Below, in pieces: positions 34,197 through 43,513 of a stretch of 64,000 nucleotides of DNA. A program made the position numbers and the translations under genes. Within the stretch, counting starts at the first letter, position 1. Every line of letters starts with the position of its first letter. Source of the stretch: an uncultured Bacteroidota bacterium (lineage in GTDB: Bacteria; Bacteroidota; Bacteroidia; Chitinophagales; Chitinophagaceae); NCBI GenBank assembly GCA_937928385.1, contig CALEZD010000011.1, positions 1-64,000 on the forward strand, written 5' to 3'. The notes under the pieces were generated by a model. That model was not told the DNA's origin, did no database searches, and worked only from the letters and a program-made list of their open reading frames with translations.

Positions 34197-36365
34197 ATGA
34201 GTAACGCTTCGGAACAAGTAAATGCGCAAGGTTCAGTTGCATTGGATAAGTTCTTTTACGACAACAAAATCGTAAAATGGTTTGCCTATGCCACCATATT
34301 ATGGGGCCTGGTAGGTATGCTGGTGGGTTTGCTGGCTGCATTTCAGCTCGTATTTCCAGTACTAAACTTTAGTACAGCAGAGACTACATTCGGCAGGGTA
34401 AGGCCGGTGCACACCAATGCGGTGATATTCGCCTTTGTGGGCAATGGTATTTTTATGGGTGTGTATTATTCGTTGCAGCGGTTGGTAAAAGCCCGCATGT
34501 TCAGCGATATGCTCGGCAAGCTACACTTCTGGGGCTGGCAACTTATTATTGTGTTGGCGGCAGTCTCGTTGCTGGCGGGTTACACTACCGGTAAGGAGTA
34601 TGCCGAGCTGGAGTGGCCCATTGATATTCTCATCACACTTGTTTGGGTAGTGTTTGGTATCAATATGTTCGGCACCATCATCAAGCGCCGCGAGCGTCAC
34701 TTGTATGTGGCTATATGGTTTTACATAGCCACGTTCATCACGGTAGCAATGCTGCACGTGGTTAACTCATGGGAGATACCGTTTTCTGCATTTAAATCTT
34801 ATTCATGGTACGCGGGTGTGCAGGATGCGCTGGTGCAATGGTGGTATGGCCACAATGCCGTGGCTTTCTTCCTCACTACGCCATACCTGGGCCTGATGTA
34901 TTACTTCCTGCCCAAGGCGGCCAACCGTCCTGTTTATTCATATCGTTTATCTATTATACACTTCTGGGCGCTCATATTCATCTATATCTGGGCCGGCCCC
35001 CACCACTTGCTGTACACCGCACTGCCCGACTGGGCGCAGTCACTCGGTACTGTGTTTTCTATTATGCTTATAGCCCCGTCGTGGGGTGGTATGCTCAATG
35101 GCCTGCTGACATTGCGCGGTGCCTGGGATAAGGTGCGCGAAGATGTGGTGTTGAAATTCCTGGTGGTAGCGGTTACGGCTTATGGTATGGCCACGTTTGA
35201 AGGCCCAATGTTGAGCCTCAAAAACGTAAACGCCATCAGCCACTTTACTGACTGGACCATCGCACACGTACACGTGGGCGCCCTGGGTTGGAACGGTTTC
35301 TTGACTTTCGGTGTACTGTACTGGCTGATACCAAGGATATTCAGAACAGAACTGTATTCGCAGAAATGGGCTAACTGGCACTTCTGGATTGGTACGCTGG
35401 GTATAGTATTCTATGCAGTGCCTATGTACTGGGCCGGCTTTATGCAGAGCCTGGCATGGAAAGAGTTTACCCCCACCGGCCAGTTGAAATACCAGTTCAT
35501 GGAAACAGTGGAGCAGATGAAGCCATTCTTTATGATGCGTGGTATAGGTGGTACGCTGTACCTGTTGGGTGCCATACTAATGACTGTTAACCTGGTTAAA
35601 ACTGTGAGGAAAGGTAAAGCACTGAATGATGAAGCTGCTGAAGCAGCACCATTGACCAAGGTTTATGTAGAACATGGTAAAACACACTGGCACAGGTGGA
35701 TTGAACGCCGCCCGGTACAGATGCTTGTATTGAGCCTGGTGGTTGTGGCGATTGGTGGACTGATTGAGATAGTACCCACCTTTATGATAGAATCCAACGT
35801 GCCTACTATCACAAGTGTGAAACCATATACACCGCTCGAACTGCAGGGGCGTGATATATATGTGCGCGAAGGTTGTTATACCTGCCACAGCCAGATGATT
35901 CGGCCGTTCCGTAGCGAGGTAGCCAGGTATGGAGAGTACTCAAAAGCAGGTGAGTTCGTGTACGACCACCCGTTCCAATGGGGTAGTAAGCGTACAGGCC
36001 CCGACCTGGCACGTATAGGCGGCAAGTATCCTGATAGCTGGCATTTTAATCACATGTACGAGCCTACCAGTATGTCACCGGGTTCTATTATGCCTAACTA
36101 CTCATGGCTGATGGAAAATGCCATAGACACTGCTATTACACCGGCCAAGATACGTGCCATGCAAACGCTGGGTGTGCCTTATCCCGAGGGGTATGATAAG
36201 ATAGCGAACGCAGACCTCTTTAAGCAGGCTGATAAGATAGTAGCCAGCCTGGCCAAAGACAAAATAGAAGTGAAGAGCGATAAAGAAATAATAGCCTTGA
36301 TAGCTTACCTGCAGCGCGTGGGCACAGACATCAAGCTGGAGCAAAAAACTGCAGGCAGCAATTAA
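34197..36365 (+). CDS. ccoNO: cbb3 cytochrome c oxidase, fused subunits I and II
   Basis: 722 residues. Residues 1 to about 490 are CcoN, with haem and CuB histidines visible in RPVHTNAVIF, WWYGHNAVAFF, AGPHHLLYT and FTDWTIAHVHVGALGWNG. After a linker and one helix, CcoO begins near 510, with the mono-haem site C560-Y-T-C563-H564 and a probable axial Met in the TSMSPGSIMPNYSW segment. The fusion is known from Bacteroidota. Catalytic core of the high-affinity terminal oxidase, in the cytoplasmic membrane with the haem c domain in the periplasm. Confidence 0.96.
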   Translation: MSNASEQVNAQGSVALDKFFYDNKIVKWFAYATILWGLVGMLVGLLAAFQLVFPVLNFSTAETTFGRVRPVHTNAVIFAFVGNGIFMGVYYSLQRLVKARMFSDMLGKLHFWGWQLIIVLAAVSLLAGYTTGKEYAELEWPIDILITLVWVVFGINMFGTIIKRRERHLYVAIWFYIATFITVAMLHVVNSWEIPFSAFKSYSWYAGVQDALVQWWYGHNAVAFFLTTPYLGLMYYFLPKAANRPVYSYRLSIIHFWALIFIYIWAGPHHLLYTALPDWAQSLGTVFSIMLIAPSWGGMLNGLLTLRGAWDKVREDVVLKFLVVAVTAYGMATFEGPMLSLKNVNAISHFTDWTIAHVHVGALGWNGFLTFGVLYWLIPRIFRTELYSQKWANWHFWIGTLGIVFYAVPMYWAGFMQSLAWKEFTPTGQLKYQFMETVEQMKPFFMMRGIGGTLYLLGAILMTVNLVKTVRKGKALNDEAAEAAPLTKVYVEHGKTHWHRWIERRPVQMLVLSLVVVAIGGLIEIVPTFMIESNVPTITSVKPYTPLELQGRDIYVREGCYTCHSQMIRPFRSEVARYGEYSKAGEFVYDHPFQWGSKRTGPDLARIGGKYPDSWHFNHMYEPTSMSPGSIMPNYSWLMENAIDTAITPAKIRAMQTLGVPYPEGYDKIANADLFKQADKIVASLAKDKIEVKSDKEIIALIAYLQRVGTDIKLEQKTAGSN

Positions 36366-36390
36366 AAACAAGTATTAAAACAATAATACA

Positions 36391-36561
36391 ATGAAATTCA
36401 GGCATTATTTAGAATCAATAGCAGGTGTGGATATCTACCCGATGGTATCATTGCTGATATTCTTCACCTTCTTCATGGGATTGGCTATATGGGCTTTCAG
36501 GGCCAACAAGGAATATATCACAGAGGTGAAAAACCTGCCTTTAGACAAAGACAACAATTAA
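36391..36561 (+). CDS. ccoQ: CcoQ-like small cbb3 subunit
   Basis: 56 residues with one membrane helix (YPMVSLLIFFTFFMGLAIWAF) followed by a short charged tail, the layout of FixQ/CcoQ-type subunits that stabilise the oxidase. It sits between ccoNO and ccoP; its TAA shares one base with the ccoP ATG (TAATG). Assignment rests on size, topology and position more than on sequence. Confidence 0.8.
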   Translation: MKFRHYLESIAGVDIYPMVSLLIFFTFFMGLAIWAFRANKEYITEVKNLPLDKDNN

Positions 36562-37754
36562 TGATAAATAAAAAAGTCATGCGCAAGTATTTTAATAAAC
36601 GTCTTCTCTTATCAATAGCTGTTTTGTCCGTACCCGCAACGGTATTTGCGGCAGAGGCTGCTACAGGCAGTAGTATGGGGTTTAATCCCTTGCTGATGGG
36701 CCTTTTGACGCTGATTATCGTGCTGTTGTTTGTAATTGGTATGATGGGCAGTACGTTGGTGCAATTAGGCTATGCCTACCGCGATAAACTTCGTAAGGAG
36801 CGCAGCAACGGTTCGGGCATAGCTAAAACCCTGCTATTGCTTCTGGCATTTGGCGCTATGTCTTACAGCGCTGCGGCGCAGGAAGCTGCTGAGGCTGTAG
36901 CTGCCGCGCCCGTGTCTGCCTCTATAGGCGGTTTGCCAAAAGTAGAATTCTATGTGCTGATTGGCGCTATCATACTTGAGTTGCTCACAATAGGCGTGCT
37001 TATCATTCTTACCCGCGTGCTTATCAAGGCTATTATGCTCAAACCGGGCGAAGAAGCTGCAAAAGCAGCAGCTGCTGCTAAAACAAAACGTGTCCCATTC
37101 TGGGACAGGTTCAATGCCGCGGTGGCTATTGAGAAAGAGGAAGATATCCTGCTCGACCATGATTACGATGGTATTAAAGAATTGGACAACAGCCTGCCAC
37201 CCTGGTGGAAGTACGGATTTTACCTGACAATAGTTATCGGTGTGATATATGTATGGTATTACCACTTCGGTAGCGGCCCCAGCCAGGAAGATGAATTCCT
37301 TGCTGAGGTAAAAAGAGGTGAACAGGAAGTAGCGGCTTATCTTGCTAAGTCCGCCAGCAATGTAGATGAGAATACAGTAGTAATGCTGGATGCCGCAGGT
37401 ATAGGAGCGGGTAAGGGAATATTTGAGAGTAACTGTGCGGCCTGCCACGCTGCCGATGGCGGTGGTAACGCCGTAGGGCCAAACCTGGCCGACCAGTACT
37501 GGTTGCACGGCGGTAGCTTGCAGGATGTGTTCAAGTCAATAAAATACGGCTGGCCTTCAAAAGGTATGAAGAGTTGGAAAGATGATTTTTCGCCTATGCA
37601 GTTGGCACAACTGGCCAGCTTTGTCAGGTCATTGCAGGGCACAACACCTGCAGCACCCAAAGAGCCGCAGGGGGATATGTATATAGAAGCAACAGAAAGC
37701 ACGGATAGTACAGCAAACGAAGTAAAAGAACCGGAAGTAGCGGTAGCGGAATGA
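36561..37754 (+). CDS. ccoP: cbb3 oxidase subunit III, mono-haem, with long N-terminus
   Basis: 397 residues from ATG 36561 (ATG 36579 is an alternative). The CcoP signature DHDYDGIKELDNSLPPWW (near 195-215) precedes a membrane helix and a cytochrome c domain with a single haem site C292-A-A-C-H296. Canonical CcoP has two haem sites; only one is present here. The N-terminal 180 residues are an extension with a signal-like segment ending FAA, three further hydrophobic helices and an Ala/Glu-rich loop. It overlaps ccoG by 4 bp (ATGA). Confidence 0.92.
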   Translation: MINKKVMRKYFNKRLLLSIAVLSVPATVFAAEAATGSSMGFNPLLMGLLTLIIVLLFVIGMMGSTLVQLGYAYRDKLRKERSNGSGIAKTLLLLLAFGAMSYSAAAQEAAEAVAAAPVSASIGGLPKVEFYVLIGAIILELLTIGVLIILTRVLIKAIMLKPGEEAAKAAAAAKTKRVPFWDRFNAAVAIEKEEDILLDHDYDGIKELDNSLPPWWKYGFYLTIVIGVIYVWYYHFGSGPSQEDEFLAEVKRGEQEVAAYLAKSASNVDENTVVMLDAAGIGAGKGIFESNCAACHAADGGGNAVGPNLADQYWLHGGSLQDVFKSIKYGWPSKGMKSWKDDFSPMQLAQLASFVRSLQGTTPAAPKEPQGDMYIEATESTDSTANEVKEPEVAVAE

Positions 37755-39169
37755 AACAAACAGATATAAACGGCGGTGATTCGACAACATCATTCAGGGA
37801 TACGGTAGCCACGGTAGATAAGCAGGGCAAGCGGTTATGGGTGTTTCCGAATATGCCTAAAGGTAAGTTTACCAATGTGCGGACATGGTTAAGTGTCGTT
37901 TACCTGCTGGTGTTCTTTTCACTGCCGTTTTTTAAGTACAACGGCCACCCCATTTTTCTTATCAACGTACTGGAGCGTAAGTTTATACTCTTCGGGCAAA
38001 TATTCTGGCCGCAGGATTTTTTCATATTCGGGCTGGGCATGGTTATTTTTATTGTATTCATCGCCCTGTTTACAGTGGTCTTCGGCCGTGTGTTCTGCGG
38101 CTGGATGTGCCCCCAGACCATTTTCATGGAGATGGTCTTTCGCAAAATAGAGTACTGGATAGAAGGTGACGGCCCCGCGCAGAAAATGCTGGCACGTCAA
38201 AAGTGGAATACCGATAAAATATTTAAAAAGGTAATGAAGTGGACGGCCTTCTGGGCTATCAGCTTTATTATTGCCAATACTTTCCTCGCTTACATTATCG
38301 GTATAGATGAGCTAAGGACGATTATTACCGAGCCGGTTAGCGAACATATAGGTGGTTTTATTGCCCTGGTGATATTTACTACGATATTCTTCCTGGTATA
38401 TTCATGGTTTCGCGAGCAGGTGTGTACTGTTGTTTGCCCCTACGGCCGTATGCAGGGTGTGCTGCTCGACCGTAACTCCATCATTGTTACTTACGACCAT
38501 GTGCGTGGAGAACAGAGGGGTAAGTTTAAGAAAAATGAAGAACGTACCATCGGCGATTGTATAGATTGCCACCAGTGTGTGAATGTATGTCCTACAGGTA
38601 TAGACATTCGCAACGGTACACAACTGGAATGTATCAACTGTACGGCCTGCATTGATGCCTGCGATAGAATGATGGAAGCTGTAAACCTGCCTAAAGGGTT
38701 GATACGTTACGCATCCGAAGCTAACATTGCAGACAAGCAGCCAACACGCTTCACCTGGAGGATGAAAGCATATACAGCGGTGATGATTATTCTGTTGGGT
38801 GTAGAAGCTTTCCTGTTGATGAGCCGTACTGATGTGGGTGTCTCCATACTCCGCGCTCAGGGGCAGTTGTTCCAGGAGCAGCCGGACAACCAGTACAGCA
38901 ACCTGTACAACTACAAGCTGCTGAATAAAACCTACAAAGAAAAAACACTGGAGCTGAAGCCTGAAAATTTTGAAGGCCGTATAGAACTGGTAGGGGAAAC
39001 GGTACTGAACGTACCTAAGGAAGCTGATGTAGCTGGTACAATGTTCATCTACATTGATAAAAAAGATATTAAAGAACGAAAAACAAAGCTGAAGATAGGC
39101 GTGTATGAAGATGGGGAAAAAATAGATGTGATCAGCACGTCATTCCTCGGGCCGTTTACAGCCAACTAA
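37751..39169 (+). CDS. ccoG: Cytochrome c oxidase accessory protein CcoG
   Basis: 472 residues: about five membrane helices, a CGWMCPQ motif after the second, and two 4Fe-4S ferredoxin clusters (CIDCHQCVNVCPTGID and CINCTACIDACD), then a C-terminal Ig-like FixG domain. Membrane-bound iron-sulfur protein proposed to reduce copper during cbb3 assembly. In the middle of the cbb3 operon, with start codon overlapping ccoP. Confidence 0.96.
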   Translation: MKQTDINGGDSTTSFRDTVATVDKQGKRLWVFPNMPKGKFTNVRTWLSVVYLLVFFSLPFFKYNGHPIFLINVLERKFILFGQIFWPQDFFIFGLGMVIFIVFIALFTVVFGRVFCGWMCPQTIFMEMVFRKIEYWIEGDGPAQKMLARQKWNTDKIFKKVMKWTAFWAISFIIANTFLAYIIGIDELRTIITEPVSEHIGGFIALVIFTTIFFLVYSWFREQVCTVVCPYGRMQGVLLDRNSIIVTYDHVRGEQRGKFKKNEERTIGDCIDCHQCVNVCPTGIDIRNGTQLECINCTACIDACDRMMEAVNLPKGLIRYASEANIADKQPTRFTWRMKAYTAVMIILLGVEAFLLMSRTDVGVSILRAQGQLFQEQPDNQYSNLYNYKLLNKTYKEKTLELKPENFEGRIELVGETVLNVPKEADVAGTMFIYIDKKDIKERKTKLKIGVYEDGEKIDVISTSFLGPFTAN

Positions 39170-39181
39170 AATAATATAGGT

Positions 39182-39631
39182 ATGAGCACGATGAAATTTG
39201 GATGGGGTAGCAGGATAGCATTATTATATGGCGGATTCGTGGTATTGATTGTCGCTTTGGTAACCGGCAGCATGCGCCAGGATTTCGACCTGGTGGCCGA
39301 CGACTACTACAAGCAGGAGATAGAGTATCAGAACGTATTGGATGCAGGCAAAAACCAGGCCGCATTGTCCGCACCTGTTCGGGTATATGCTAATGAAACG
39401 GCTGTGATGATAGAATTTCCCGGCGACTTTACAGACCAGCTCGTCAACGGCGATGTTCATTTTTATTCCCCTATTAATGCTTCCTGGGATAAGGAGATAA
39501 AACTGACCAACGTGCTCAGCAGCATTACCATCCCCCGCAGCGAGTTGAAGAACACACGTTACAAAGTGAAAATCAACTGGACTGTGAATGATAAAAAATA
39601 TTACCAGGAGTCTGAAATAACACTGCAATAA
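39182..39631 (+). CDS. ccoH: FixH/CcoH family protein
   Basis: 149 residues: one N-terminal helix (IALLYGGFVVLIVALVTGSM) followed by the family segment DLVADDYYKQEIEYQ and a small beta domain facing the periplasm. CcoH is a membrane protein that stays with assembled cbb3 oxidase. Start is ATG 39182; ATG 39191 is also possible. It follows ccoG by 12 bp and precedes the SafE-like gene by 1 bp. Confidence 0.9.
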   Translation: MSTMKFGWGSRIALLYGGFVVLIVALVTGSMRQDFDLVADDYYKQEIEYQNVLDAGKNQAALSAPVRVYANETAVMIEFPGDFTDQLVNGDVHFYSPINASWDKEIKLTNVLSSITIPRSELKNTRYKVKINWTVNDKKYYQESEITLQ

Positions 39632-39632
39632 T

Positions 39633-40340
39633 ATGAATACGCTCACACTCACAATGGCTTTGCTGATGGGTCTTACGGGTAGCCTGCATTGTGCCGGTAT
39701 GTGCGGCCCTATTATATGGGTAATGCCTTTTCAGCGGTTGAGCGGTTTTGAAAAATGGCTGGGCATCGGGCTCTACCACTTCGGCAGGATAACGGTGTAT
39801 GCATTACTCGGTGTGGTGTTGTATTCTTTCAAATCCCTGTTTCAGCCGCAGGTACAGCAGTACATATCTATTGCCTTGGGTGCTATGTTGCTGGTGCTGG
39901 GTATCCTCTCATTTTTTCCTACACGTTTTTCGGTAAAACTCCCCTGGACGGGTTTTGTGCAAAATAAACTGGGTGCGTTTATGGGGCACCCTTCTGTATT
40001 CAGCTTGTTCATCACCGGTATGCTCAACGGCTTATTGCCATGCGGATTGGTATATATGGCCTTGTCTGCCACGGTGATGGCACCCACCGTCCTCAATTCT
40101 ATGATGCTGATGTATGTCTTCGGACTGGGTACGGTACCTATGATGGTAGCATTAACCGTTATCAAAGACAGGGCGCGCATCATGCATGCCGTACATTTTC
40201 GCAAATTTGTGCCCCTGGTTATGTTGTTGTTCGGCAGCCTGTTTGTACTGCGTGGCATGAACCTCGGCATACCTTATATCAGCCCAAAGGTGATGATGGA
40301 GCAAAACGAAGTAAAAGCTCAATGTTGTCATAAAGAATAA
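39633..40340 (+). CDS. Sulfite exporter TauE/SafE (UreH-type) family membrane protein
   Basis: 235 residues with about six helices. The opening LLMGLTGSLHCAGMCGP (Cys and His pair) and NGLLPCGLVYMALS are hallmarks of the SafE/CcdA-like group that often closes cbb3 operons. In that context such proteins are thought to help copper or redox handling, although no experiment is implied here. It ends in a basic, Cys-containing tail (AQCCHKE). Tight spacing on both sides makes it part of the cbb3 operon. Confidence 0.88.
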   Translation: MNTLTLTMALLMGLTGSLHCAGMCGPIIWVMPFQRLSGFEKWLGIGLYHFGRITVYALLGVVLYSFKSLFQPQVQQYISIALGAMLLVLGILSFFPTRFSVKLPWTGFVQNKLGAFMGHPSVFSLFITGMLNGLLPCGLVYMALSATVMAPTVLNSMMLMYVFGLGTVPMMVALTVIKDRARIMHAVHFRKFVPLVMLLFGSLFVLRGMNLGIPYISPKVMMEQNEVKAQCCHKE

Positions 40341-40344
40341 ACCT

Positions 40345-40734
40345 ATGAAAGTATTCCGCTATATCGCTATGTTGTTGCTGCTGTTCAATGCAGTCAGTGC
40401 TTTATTCGGCGGCTACATGCTTATTGATGACCCCACAGGCAACACCCTGCACATGCCTGTTGATATGATGAAGAAAGGCCCTTTTAATAACTATCTTATC
40501 CCGGGCATAACATTGTTTACCGTATTAGGTGTGGGCAGCCTGGTAGTTTTGCTCATGCTTATATTCAAGCCCCGCTATCATGTACAGGCTGTATTTGTAG
40601 AGGGCTTCGCTACCATCGCATGGATTGTTACGCAAATGATTGTGGTGCAGGATATAGTCCTGTTGCAGATTATCTATTTGTCTGTAGGTGCTGTATTGGT
40701 ATTGTGCAGCTTATCCCTCAGCAGCAACCGCTGA
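40345..40734 (+). CDS. Four-helix membrane protein at the end of the cbb3 operon
   Basis: 129 residues with four predicted helices and short loops. No known domain recognised. It starts 4 bp after the SafE-like gene, so it is probably co-transcribed, and its stop is only 5 bp from the stop of a convergent gene, leaving no room for a terminator. Function unknown; its membership of the cbb3 operon is the only clue. Confidence 0.75.
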   Translation: MKVFRYIAMLLLLFNAVSALFGGYMLIDDPTGNTLHMPVDMMKKGPFNNYLIPGITLFTVLGVGSLVVLLMLIFKPRYHVQAVFVEGFATIAWIVTQMIVVQDIVLLQIIYLSVGAVLVLCSLSLSSNR

Positions 40735-40739
40735 CGGGT

Positions 40740-42422
40740 TTATTTTACTTCAATAACTATTTGCTCGCCGTTAATAGCAGGTGGCAGCCAGCCGATAACT
40801 ATATCTAGATACAGTTCGTAGCTGCCTTTCTCTTCAGGGGCTTGTATACTTACAGTGTATGTTTCCCCGCTTCCAGCCATGTTATCATCCACAAAGAAAT
40901 CTTTCCGTTCGTCTTTCACCAGTTTGCCTTTTTTAAAAATCATACTGTGCATCTCTGCCACAAAGCCCGGGTTGCCTGCTAATGTCCATGCACTGTCTGT
41001 GGTATTTATCCTGAAATTGACTGCCCTTATCTCCCCAGGCATCAGTTGCAGCTCCTTTTCCACAGGTACTATTTGTATATGCGATGCCGACCGGAAATTA
41101 TCTATATATGCGTATTGAAAAACACCTTTGCCGGTATTAAACCCTTCCATGCCATCTACAGTATAGTTAGGAACAAGCATCACGGCCTGGCCCTGTATAT
41201 CCCGTTCATCTTCCCATATATTATACTGGTTCTTCCTGCCCATCCTGTTGTTCAGCGATATAGCCCGTTGCCCGGTATAAAATTCATACCAGGCAGCGTA
41301 TTGGTATTTATTCATAAATGCTACCGGCTTATTGTCTGCATATTTTTGTATCTCATTCGCCCACTGTTGGGTATGGTGGAACGTCTCTTTCAGGTAGGCG
41401 AATGGTTTATTGTCTGGCAGGAAATTGTATATCAGGTATATCCTGATTATGGCAATCAGTAAAAATGAGATAAGAAAACTATTACGTGTAAACCGGTGGA
41501 ACCAGTCTTTTTGTTCGCAGTATTTGTACCCGGTAACGAATGCGGGTAGCAGTGCAAAAGCTACCCAGTTGGCTTCGCCCCTGCCTTTAAAGGTCATGAC
41601 CAAAAAGAAGATAAGCGTACCTGCCGTCATCCATTTCAGTGTCTTTTCAAATTCAGTGTTAGCTTTCTTTTTGAATGTATGCCAGGCAAACACAATACCT
41701 GCCACAGGGCTGAACATCAGTACAACTGACAATAGGTAGTTCAGGCTAAATTCAATTTGATAAGGTTCTGAAGAACGCTCGTACAGGTGATATTTAATCG
41801 AAGGGAAATCGTGGGCCGCTTGCCATTGTATATGGGGTATAAACAGGTTCAGGCTTAGCAGGGCTATCAGCCAGAATGTTTTTCTTTTCAGCAATTGCAG
41901 GTTCGACAGTACGGCAAAACCTATCACTAATATGCCATGGTATTTGCTCAGCAGCAGCAGGGTAGCGTTCAGCGCCAATAGTATCGATATGCCCCAGCCA
42001 TCTTTTTGCAGGTACTGCTTGTACAGGTACAGGAAGGTGGCCGTGAACAATAACAAAGGCATATCGGGCAACGCCAGGAAGCCGATAAAATGAAACGCAC
42101 CTATGGATGCTACCGACAGGTAAAACAGTTTCAGGTTCTTTGGCTTAACTAACAGCTCCAGCACATATATCATCAGGGCGCTGCTGAGTACAAAGAGCAG
42201 CCTCACCCCCAGTTCATTTTGCAATAGCCAATATCCCGGTTTGATGAGTGCAGCCACCACCGGCGGATGGTCAAAATATCCCCAGGACAAATGTTGTGCG
42301 TACTTCCAGTAGTATGCCTCGTCGGCCAATAACTCTGTGAAGTTGGCTTGTATCAACGAAACAACCAGCCATGCTATATAAAAGCTGTAGCGTATGATGG
42401 CATTCTTATGGCTGTTTCCCAT
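40740..42422 (-). CDS. Glycosyltransferase family 39 (ArnT/PMT-like) membrane protein
   Basis: 560 residues from ATG 42422. Early LLADEAYYWKYAQHLSWGYFDHPPVVA is the GT39/GT83 lumenal loop with the catalytic-type acidic pair (DE) and HPP. About ten helices follow, then a soluble C-terminal beta domain of about 170 residues. Such enzymes move a sugar from a polyprenyl-phosphate donor to an acceptor at the periplasmic face. Acceptor unknown. Monocistronic on the minus strand. Confidence 0.88.
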   Translation of the reverse strand: MGNSHKNAIIRYSFYIAWLVVSLIQANFTELLADEAYYWKYAQHLSWGYFDHPPVVAALIKPGYWLLQNELGVRLLFVLSSALMIYVLELLVKPKNLKLFYLSVASIGAFHFIGFLALPDMPLLLFTATFLYLYKQYLQKDGWGISILLALNATLLLLSKYHGILVIGFAVLSNLQLLKRKTFWLIALLSLNLFIPHIQWQAAHDFPSIKYHLYERSSEPYQIEFSLNYLLSVVLMFSPVAGIVFAWHTFKKKANTEFEKTLKWMTAGTLIFFLVMTFKGRGEANWVAFALLPAFVTGYKYCEQKDWFHRFTRNSFLISFLLIAIIRIYLIYNFLPDNKPFAYLKETFHHTQQWANEIQKYADNKPVAFMNKYQYAAWYEFYTGQRAISLNNRMGRKNQYNIWEDERDIQGQAVMLVPNYTVDGMEGFNTGKGVFQYAYIDNFRSASHIQIVPVEKELQLMPGEIRAVNFRINTTDSAWTLAGNPGFVAEMHSMIFKKGKLVKDERKDFFVDDNMAGSGETYTVSIQAPEEKGSYELYLDIVIGWLPPAINGEQIVIEVK

Positions 42423-42509
42423 TCTTTGATGAACTATGGTTGCTTGTGTAAAGGTATCAAACAAGTAGGGGAAACAATAACTATGCCACGGGTTGGTATG
42501 TGCTTGATA

Positions 42510-42932
42510 TTATTCTATTAATATCGCCAGGCCTTTGGTGGTGATGTTTTTCTCATCCGTGCACTTAGGGCAGGTTGCATTCAGGTCATCAATAAAAATC
42601 CTGTCGCCGCTGGCCAGGTGGTAGTCCATTCTCGCGGCGTTTTCTGCCAGGCTGCCTTGTTGTTGTTTCAGTTGGCCTACTACTTTTGCCAGCCTCCTGG
42701 ACATAATGCTTACCGTATAGCCTGTAACAGCGTAATCATGATTTTTGTAGATTAATTGAATGTATGGTGCCGCTTCCAGGTCAGACAGCCGGATTTTATA
42801 ATCAGCTTGTTCATGCAGCACGGCGGGTTTCAACTGTTTACCCACAAAGTATGTCAAATCACTATTCACTTCTTGCGAAAATGCAGCAAATGGCAGCAGC
42901 ATCGTAACAGCTAATTGTTTAATCGGGTTCAT
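42510..42932 (-). CDS. Small secreted protein resembling the GldM C-terminal domain
   Basis: 140 residues with a signal peptide (ends AFSQ). The mature part ends in a beta domain with YTVSIMSRR, a helix, ASGDRIFIDDLNATCPKC (Cys pair 119, 122) and a final hydrophobic strand. The G-D-x-(I/V)-x-(I/F)-(D/E)-x-(I/L)-x-A pattern resembles the C-terminal domain of the gliding/T9SS protein GldM. Similar architecture to the gene at 43514-43921. Homology is suggestive only. Confidence 0.6.
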   Translation of the reverse strand: MNPIKQLAVTMLLPFAAFSQEVNSDLTYFVGKQLKPAVLHEQADYKIRLSDLEAAPYIQLIYKNHDYAVTGYTVSIMSRRLAKVVGQLKQQQGSLAENAARMDYHLASGDRIFIDDLNATCPKCTDEKNITTKGLAILIE

Positions 42933-42961
42933 ATTGCAGAGGTTTTATTAAAGTTAATAAT

Positions 42962-43414
42962 TTAAAAATATATAGATGCGCACACCGCCACAAACAGGTA
43001 CGATGCTGTTCTTTGTACACTCTTGCGGTAAGCGATATTTTTACTGCCTTTGGCTATTTTGTAGATGCACACACCAATTGCGGGTATTAATACTACAATG
43101 CTCAGTATGGTCAGCATATTAGCCGAAGGCCAGTGCATAGCCTGGAACAAAACCGATACCAGCGAGAAAGCTATCGCCACACCCGAATAGGTAGCCAGTA
43201 CCTTATGTTTGGTGGATACTTTATCCAACGCTCCTTTTTTCATTGCCCGCCTGATGCTGATGTTGTTGAAATAGGCTGTGCTGAGGTAAGCATAAAAGAA
43301 GGCAAGTGTCAGCGTACTTACCGTAAGCAATATGCCCGCACCCGGCAGGTTGAAACTCAGGGCAATTATGGACAAGGCGATGGCTGCGATTAATGAAAAC
43401 TCAACCTTTCTCAT
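42962..43414 (-). CDS. Four-helix membrane protein with GldL-like phrase
   Basis: 150 residues, four helices. Two helices carry LPGAGILLTVSTL and MHWPSANMLTILS, similar to the HWPGA-type phrase of GldL, the membrane partner of GldM. No large cytoplasmic domain as in GldL itself. It lies between two small GldM-C-like genes on the same strand. Function unknown. Confidence 0.65.
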   Translation of the reverse strand: MRKVEFSLIAAIALSIIALSFNLPGAGILLTVSTLTLAFFYAYLSTAYFNNISIRRAMKKGALDKVSTKHKVLATYSGVAIAFSLVSVLFQAMHWPSANMLTILSIVVLIPAIGVCIYKIAKGSKNIAYRKSVQRTASYLFVAVCASIYF

Positions 43415-43429
43415 AATTATACCAATAAT

Positions 43430-43460
43430 AATAGCTGGAAAGATATTCTTTCCGGCTATT
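43430..43460 (-). terminator. Hairpin downstream of the 43514-43921 gene
   Basis: AATAGC-T-GGAAAG / CTTTCC-G-GCTATT, 12 pairs with one mismatch and a 5-nt loop, placed between two minus-strand genes. Only a weak T tract. Confidence 0.55.
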
Positions 43461-43513
43461 AAGATAATAAAAATATTTAACCTTTCAGCATTCCCCTGCT
43501 GATAACGTTTTTT

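Noticed and set aside
36834..37759. Long antisense frames (224 and 140 codons) within ccoP
   Set aside because: Opposite to a gene with clear haem and CcoP motifs; shadow reading frames.
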